Part shown: piece by piece, positions 13,505 through 16,731 of the stretch
How positions within the stretch are numbered: position 1 is the first letter of the stretch
Layout: each line of letters starts with the position of its first letter
Assembly: GCA_964569055.1 (NCBI GenBank)
Contig: CAZMSZ010000145.1
Coordinates: forward strand, 1 to 16,731
Length of the DNA: 16,731 bases
DNA from: JAWLGW01 sp964569055
GTDB lineage: Bacteria; Planctomycetota; J058
Reading direction: 5' to 3'
Translations under genes and position numbers: made by a program
Notes under the pieces: generated by a model
Databases searched by the model: none
Told to the model about the DNA's origin: nothing
The model's input: the letters and a program-made list of their open reading frames with translations, nothing else

Positions 13505-14752
13505 CTACATGGCCGCCCCGAACCAGGACGCCGCGCGGTCCAGCATGCGGTCGAGCGTGGAGCGCGCCTCCCAGGTCTCGTACGTGATCCTCCGCGACCG
13601 TCGCAGGTCGGCCTCGAACACCCGGCGCTGCTCGGCGGCCACGCTCGCGTCGAGCACGTTGATGTTGATCTCCTCGTTGAGGTGGAACGAGCGCGGGTCG
13701 AGGTTCCCCGTCCCGCCGCTCACCCACAGGTCGTCGACGACCATGACCTTGCAGTGGTACATGGTCGGCAAGAACTCGTAGATCTCCACCCCCGCCTCCA
13801 GGAGGGGCCCCCAGCGGGCGCGCGAGGCGCGCCGGACGATCGGCAAGTCGGTCTGCTCGCCGGGCACGATGACCTGCACCCGCACGCCCCGGCGAGCGCA
13901 GGCGACCAGGGCCTCGGTCGTGATCTCGTCCGGAATGAAGTACGCGTTCATGAGCAGCACGGAGCGGCGCGCCGCGGCCAGCGCCAGCAGGAAGCTGGCG
14001 CGCAGCGAGCGGCGCCCCTCGGGGGAGCTGGCGCAGGCCTGCACCAGGGTGTCGCCCGCCGGCGCCAGGCGCGGGAAGTACAGGTCTCCCTCCAGGAGGC
14101 GCCCCGTCGCGTCCAGCCAGTTCTCGGCGAACACCGCCTGGAGCTGCGCGACGACGGGGCCCTCCACCACGAACTGCGTGTCCCTCCAGCCGCCGCCCGG
14201 GCGCTCGGGGTCGTGGAGCCACTCCTGCGCGATTCCCACCCCGCCGGTGAAGGCCACCCGCCCGTCGATCACGAGCACCCGTCGGTGCGTGCGGTTGTTG
14301 GGGTCGCGGCGACCGTCCAGGAGCCCGGCCAGGATCGGGTGGAACCGCTGCAGCTCGACCCCCGCCGCTCGCAGCCGTCGCTCCGCCGCGCGGCCCATGG
14401 AGTCGCCGAAGTCGTCCACGAGCACGTGCACCCGGACGCCGCTCAGCGCCCGCTCGGCCAGCGCGTCCGCGAAGATCGAGGCCACGGGGCTGTCCCACCA
14501 CACGTAGGTCTCGAGCGTGACGCTCCGGCGCGCCCGCTCGATCGCGGCGAGCATCTCCGGCACGATCTCGTCGGCGCTCACCAGCGCGCGCACGCGGTTG
14601 CCGGGGATCAGCGGCATGCCGACCAGCCCCGTCACCGAGCGGGCGAACTCGGGGTCGCCCACACCGTAGTGGACGTCGGGCAGCTCCTTGACCAGGGGGC
14701 GCGCGCAGCCGGCTGCGAGCAGCGTCAGCGCGAGGACGAGCGCACGATGCAC
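13505..14752 (-). CDS. Phospholipase D/cardiolipin-synthase-like lipoprotein
   Basis: The 415-residue protein has an N-terminal signal of the lipoprotein type with lipobox LAAG-C16, so it is probably exported and anchored by lipid, unlike the usual inner-membrane cardiolipin synthases. Two PLD domains follow. The second HKD motif is canonical (HCKVMVVD, H333, K335, D340, then GTGNLDPRS 347-355). The first reads HRRVLVID (H156, R158, D163), with arginine where lysine is usual, followed by FTGGVGIAQEWL. Family enzymes transfer or hydrolyse phosphatidyl groups, for example joining two phosphatidylglycerols into cardiolipin. The GTG start (14750-14752) has GGAGG five bases upstream. It is convergent with the DksA/TraR-type gene. 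Confidence 0.92.
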   Translation of the reverse strand: MHRALVLALTLLAAGCARPLVKELPDVHYGVGDPEFARSVTGLVGMPLIPGNRVRALVSADEIVPEMLAAIERARRSVTLETYVWWDSPVASIFADALAERALSGVRVHVLVDDFGDSMGRAAERRLRAAGVELQRFHPILAGLLDGRRDPNNRTHRRVLVIDGRVAFTGGVGIAQEWLHDPERPGGGWRDTQFVVEGPVVAQLQAVFAENWLDATGRLLEGDLYFPRLAPAGDTLVQACASSPEGRRSLRASFLLALAAARRSVLLMNAYFIPDEITTEALVACARRGVRVQVIVPGEQTDLPIVRRASRARWGPLLEAGVEIYEFLPTMYHCKVMVVDDLWVSGGTGNLDPRSFHLNEEININVLDASVAAEQRRVFEADLRRSRRITYETWEARSTLDRMLDRAASWFGAAM

Positions 14753-14832
14753 GGAGACCTCCGGCGAGCGCGCGGGACGCGCCCGCCCCGCGCCCGGGTC
14801 ATGGCGGACCGCGCGCGGGTGGCCGGCCTCCT

Positions 14833-14848
14833 CGCAAGCGGCGCGCCC
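14833..14848 (-). promoter_or_regulatory. Weak candidate sigma-54 promoter for the PLD-like gene
   Basis: On the minus strand GGGCGCGCCGCTTGCG keeps GG-N10-GC, the C and CG of the -24 half and a full TTGC -12. The first T and the A of the -24 are missing. Predicted start near 14822, about 70 bases before the GTG. Chance matches are plausible at this base composition. Confidence 0.25.
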
Positions 14849-14871
14849 TCGCTCGCGCGGGGCGCCTCACG

Positions 14872-15978
14872 TCACGGCACGCCAGCGCCGGCCAAGGTCG
14901 TGGGCTCTTCCGCGCGGAGCAGGGGACCTCGCGGCTCCTCGTCCTCCCCCTTCCAGAACCGGCTGGTGAGCTCGAGCGCGACCAGGATCAGGGGCGTCGA
15001 GAGGACGACGCCGAGCGCGCCGACCAGCGCGCCGAGCACCAGCTGACCGACGATGATCAACACGGGCGGGAGCGACACGGCCTGGGCCTGGATGAGCGGG
15101 GTGAGCACGTAGCTCTCCGCGAGCTGCGCGCCGAGGTAGACCGCCCCCGCGCCGAGCACGTACTCGGGCGCCGTGGCGGCGGTGGCCAGGACCACGATCC
15201 CGCCCGCCACCAGCGGGCCGAGGTAGGGGACGAACGCCAGCAGGCCCGAGAGCACGCCCAGCGTGAGCGCCAGCGGGACGCCCACGATCGCCAGCCCTCC
15301 CCCGATCAGCACGCCCACCGCGACCATGGCGATCAGCTGGCCGACGAGCCAGCGGCGCACGTTGTGCGCGATCTCGGCGGCCGCCGCGCGCGCCGGGGCG
15401 CGTTGCTCGGGCGGCAAGCGCGCCACGAGCCCCTCGAAGTACACCTCGGGCGAGATCGCGAAGTACAGCCCGACCAGGAATACGAACGCCAGCGAGCCGA
15501 CGGCGTACAGCGCGGTCGTCGTGTAGGTGCCCAGCGCCTTGACGAGCTCGGTCACCGCGGGGAGGAGGTCGCCCGCGCTGGTCTTCTCTTCGCCCCCGCC
15601 GCCCAGCTCGCGGAGGACCGGCGTGCGCGCCAGGCGCTCCTGCGCGCGCTCGATCGTGGCCGGCAGCTCCCGGATCAGCTCGCCGACCTCGCGGCCGATC
15701 GTGGGCGCCACGAAGTAGCCGGCCAGCGCGCCGATCCCCAGGATCAGCAGCGCCACCACCCCGACCCCCAGCTTGCGGGGCACCCGCAGGAGCGTGTGCA
15801 GCGCGCGCGCCCCCGCGTCCAGCATGATCCCCAGCAGGGCGGCGCCGAACACGAGCAGGAACAGCTGCGCCGCGTACCCGAGCAGCAGGGTCAGCAGCGA
15901 GGCTCCGATGAAGATCAGCACCACCGTCCGAGCCCGCCGCCGGAACTCGCGGTCGTGCGTCAGCACCGTGCCGATCAT
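14872..15978 (-). CDS. AI-2E/PerM family membrane permease
   Basis: The 368-residue protein has the AI-2E family layout: two N-terminal helices (about 18-50), a third at 70-90, a hydrophilic helical stretch (91-145), then five C-terminal helices. Recognised are FLVGLYFAISPE (167-178), LAFVPYLGPLVAGG (247-260), and ESYVLTPLIQAQAVSLPPVL (289-308). Family members include TqsA, a quorum-signal exporter, and transporters later linked to Na+/H+ exchange; the cargo is not predictable. The ATG at 15976-15978 is preferred over an upstream in-frame start because GGAGGGG lies directly before it. The last 25 residues are acidic and proline-rich. The neighbouring Mrp operon makes a cation or pH role attractive, but this is inference. 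Confidence 0.92.
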   Translation of the reverse strand: MIGTVLTHDREFRRRARTVVLIFIGASLLTLLLGYAAQLFLLVFGAALLGIMLDAGARALHTLLRVPRKLGVGVVALLILGIGALAGYFVAPTIGREVGELIRELPATIERAQERLARTPVLRELGGGGEEKTSAGDLLPAVTELVKALGTYTTTALYAVGSLAFVFLVGLYFAISPEVYFEGLVARLPPEQRAPARAAAAEIAHNVRRWLVGQLIAMVAVGVLIGGGLAIVGVPLALTLGVLSGLLAFVPYLGPLVAGGIVVLATAATAPEYVLGAGAVYLGAQLAESYVLTPLIQAQAVSLPPVLIIVGQLVLGALVGALGVVLSTPLILVALELTSRFWKGEDEEPRGPLLRAEEPTTLAGAGVP

Positions 15979-16003
15979 GTCCCCTCCGATCCCGGGCGGT
16001 TGG

Positions 16004-16019
16004 CGCAAATCGCGCACCC
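16004..16019 (-). promoter_or_regulatory. Weak candidate sigma-54 promoter for the AI-2E permease gene
   Basis: On the minus strand GGGTGCGCGATTTGCG keeps GG-N10-GC and a full TTGC -12, and the C and G at positions six and seven of the -24 element. Predicted start near 15993, only 15 bases before the ATG. The overlapping inverted repeat GCGCGATTTGCGC is another explanation. Confidence 0.25.
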
Positions 16020-16212
16020 GCGCGCGACGCTCCGCCCCAGGGGACCTCTCCGTCCCAGCCGACCCGACCGGGCCACCCCCGCAAGCGTGGAAATGCCCCG
16101 CCCCGCGAACTGTCCCTCACCGGCGCGGTGCACGGCGAACGAGCGGGCAGGAGATGCGGCGGAGGCTCGCGTGGAACGCGATGTGTTCGGTCTGCCATGA
16201 GACGCGACTCCT
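16020..16212. other. Gene-free upstream region of the permease
   Basis: No convincing gene in either direction. Short frames exist on both strands, including one of 24 codons at 16153-16227 with CAGGAG directly upstream, but none shows family similarity or a consistent codon pattern. The region merges into the hairpin-rich extragenic tail. Confidence 0.5.
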
Positions 16213-16268
16213 CGGCCTCGCTCGCTGAACCGCGGCGCTCCGCTCTCGCTGGGCGCCGCGCGAGGCCG
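16213..16268. repeat. Bulged inverted repeat (structured RNA or extragenic palindrome)
   Basis: Two nested perfect stems: CGGCCTCGC (16213-16221) with GCGAGGCCG (16260-16268), and GCGGCGC (16232-16238) with GCGCCGC (16253-16259). The right strands are contiguous, while the left carries a 10-base bulge. The stem is very stable on paper. No neighbouring gene ends here. Confidence 0.55.
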
Positions 16269-16308
16269 GGACGGAGGACGCGCCCGAGCTGATCTCCGAG
16301 GGAAAGGG

Positions 16309-16343
16309 GAGCAGGTCCGTCGCGCGTCGCGGCGGACCTGCTC
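16309..16343. repeat. Perfect 11-bp inverted repeat followed by a T-rich run
   Basis: GAGCAGGTCCG (16309-16319) pairs with CGGACCTGCTC (16333-16343), with an inner CGCG/CGCG stem in the 13-base loop. TTCTTGGTTT follows on the plus strand, which resembles an intrinsic terminator, but no plus-strand gene precedes it. It abuts the next palindrome, so the two look like one repeat module. Confidence 0.6.
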
Positions 16344-16352
16344 TTCTTGGTT

Positions 16353-16375
16353 TCTGGGGGGCTCCGCCCCCCAGA
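16353..16375. repeat. G6/C6 extragenic palindrome
   Basis: TCTGGGGGGC (16353-16362), loop TCC, GCCCCCCAGA (16366-16375), a perfect 10-bp stem. I associate palindromes of this exact kind with multicopy intergenic repeats of Myxococcota genomes, which supports the taxonomic guess; it is recall, not a search. Confidence 0.65.
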
Positions 16376-16479
16376 GTCCCCCCGGCTGTCGCTGAAGTTG
16401 CGCGCCGCCGCGGCGCCGCGGCTGTATTGGAGTGAACTTCCAGTTCTTTGCGGTCGCGCCGCGGCGCCCGAAGCGGCGC

Positions 16480-16731
16480 TGCTCCTTGGGGAGAAGGCGC
16501 TTTGTGATGCGAGAGGGGCTTCGGGCGAGGCGCGCGGGCTCGCTGTCGCTGGTCGCTGGTTGCCGCGCCGGTCGGATTGGCGACGCTCATTTTGGGACGG
16601 CCTTCCCAAGAGTCCCGGCTGTCTCGAAACAAGCGTCGCTGATCCGGCCACCCGGCATACGAGCGACAGCGACACCGGCCACTGGGCCCGAAGCCCCTCT
16701 CGCCCTACAGAGCGCCTTCTCGCCAGGAGCA
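16480..16731. repeat. 252-bp MITE-like long imperfect palindrome with 46-bp terminal inverted repeats
   Basis: The arms 16480-16526 and 16686-16731 are imperfect inverted repeats of 46-47 bp, with GAGAAGGCGC (10 bp) and GAGAGGGGCTTCGGGC (16 bp) identical. Inside, arms continue in register: CGCTGTCGCT (16541-16550) with AGCGACAGCG (16662-16671), GCGACGCT (16580-16587) with AGCGTCGC (16632-16639), and GGGAC (16594-16598) with GTCCC (16612-16616). It has no coding content and is right at the window end, so its true right border is not certain. The symmetry suggests a non-autonomous mobile element or a large structured RNA. Confidence 0.7.

Noticed and set aside
13682..15046. Plus-strand open frame of 454 codons opposite the PLD-like gene
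   Set aside because: Antisense shadow rich in H, R, Q and E; crosses two genes and an intergenic region.
16153..16227. 24-codon plus-strand frame with CAGGAG directly before ATG and a CSVC motif
   Set aside because: Too short, spacing to ATG is too tight for a good ribosome site, and it runs into an inverted repeat; no support beyond an open frame.
14867..16675. Minus-strand open frame of 602 codons overlapping the permease in another frame
   Set aside because: Crosses the hairpin-rich extragenic region, arginine/alanine/glycine low complexity, no ribosome site or family match.

Overview
The window is very GC-rich (roughly three quarters G+C by eye) and dense with GTG start codons, Shine-Dalgarno-led genes and four-base stop/start overlaps. 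Its edges carry GC-rich extragenic hairpins, including a CTGGGGGGC/GCCCCCCAG palindrome of a kind I associate with large Myxococcota genomes. A high-GC soil or marine bacterium, most likely Myxococcota (Polyangia-like), is my best inference. No rRNA, tRNA, transposase, phage gene or CRISPR array is visible.

Layout. (1) 1-516: the tail of a possible truncated plus-strand gene, then a 98-bp tandem repeat interrupted by exactly 100 Ns, an assembly gap. (2) 517-6660, minus strand: a complete seven-subunit Mrp/Mnh cation/proton antiporter operon in the order F-G-A-B-C-D-E, which is a rotation of the classic A-to-G order. It is followed after 11 bp by a homologue of the Anabaena sensory rhodopsin transducer (ASRT); no rhodopsin gene is present. 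(3) 6848-10777, minus strand: a tightly coupled four-gene operon of a short-chain dehydrogenase with a C-terminal membrane anchor, a small membrane protein, a GH15 glucoamylase/trehalase-like enzyme, and a second small membrane protein that is a paralogue of the first. (4) 11019-12827, plus strand, divergent from the previous operon: a lysine-rich histone-like protein with a conserved acidic C-terminal domain, a YagU-like membrane protein and a PAP2 phosphatase. (5) 13004-13444, plus strand: a TraR/DksA-type zinc-finger protein, convergent across a hairpin with (6) a minus-strand phospholipase D/cardiolipin-synthase-like lipoprotein (13505-14752), and (7) a minus-strand AI-2E/PerM family permease (14872-15978). 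(8) 15979-16731: extragenic DNA full of inverted repeats, ending in a 252-bp MITE-like long imperfect palindrome.

How it may work together (inference): nearly every gene fits the cell envelope or stress handling: Na+/H+ and pH homeostasis (Mrp), phospholipid and isoprenoid-phosphate turnover (PLD, PAP2), reserve-glucan or trehalose hydrolysis (GH15), DNA or chromatin protection (histone-like protein), and transcriptional stress control (DksA/TraR-type). Good matches to the sigma-54 -24/-12 promoter lie before the histone-like gene and the DksA/TraR gene, with weaker ones before the SDR, PLD and permease genes, so the island may share alternative-sigma control. The least described elements are the SDR/GH15/twin-membrane-protein operon, the ASRT gene attached to a rotated Mrp operon, and the palindromic repeat families at the edges.
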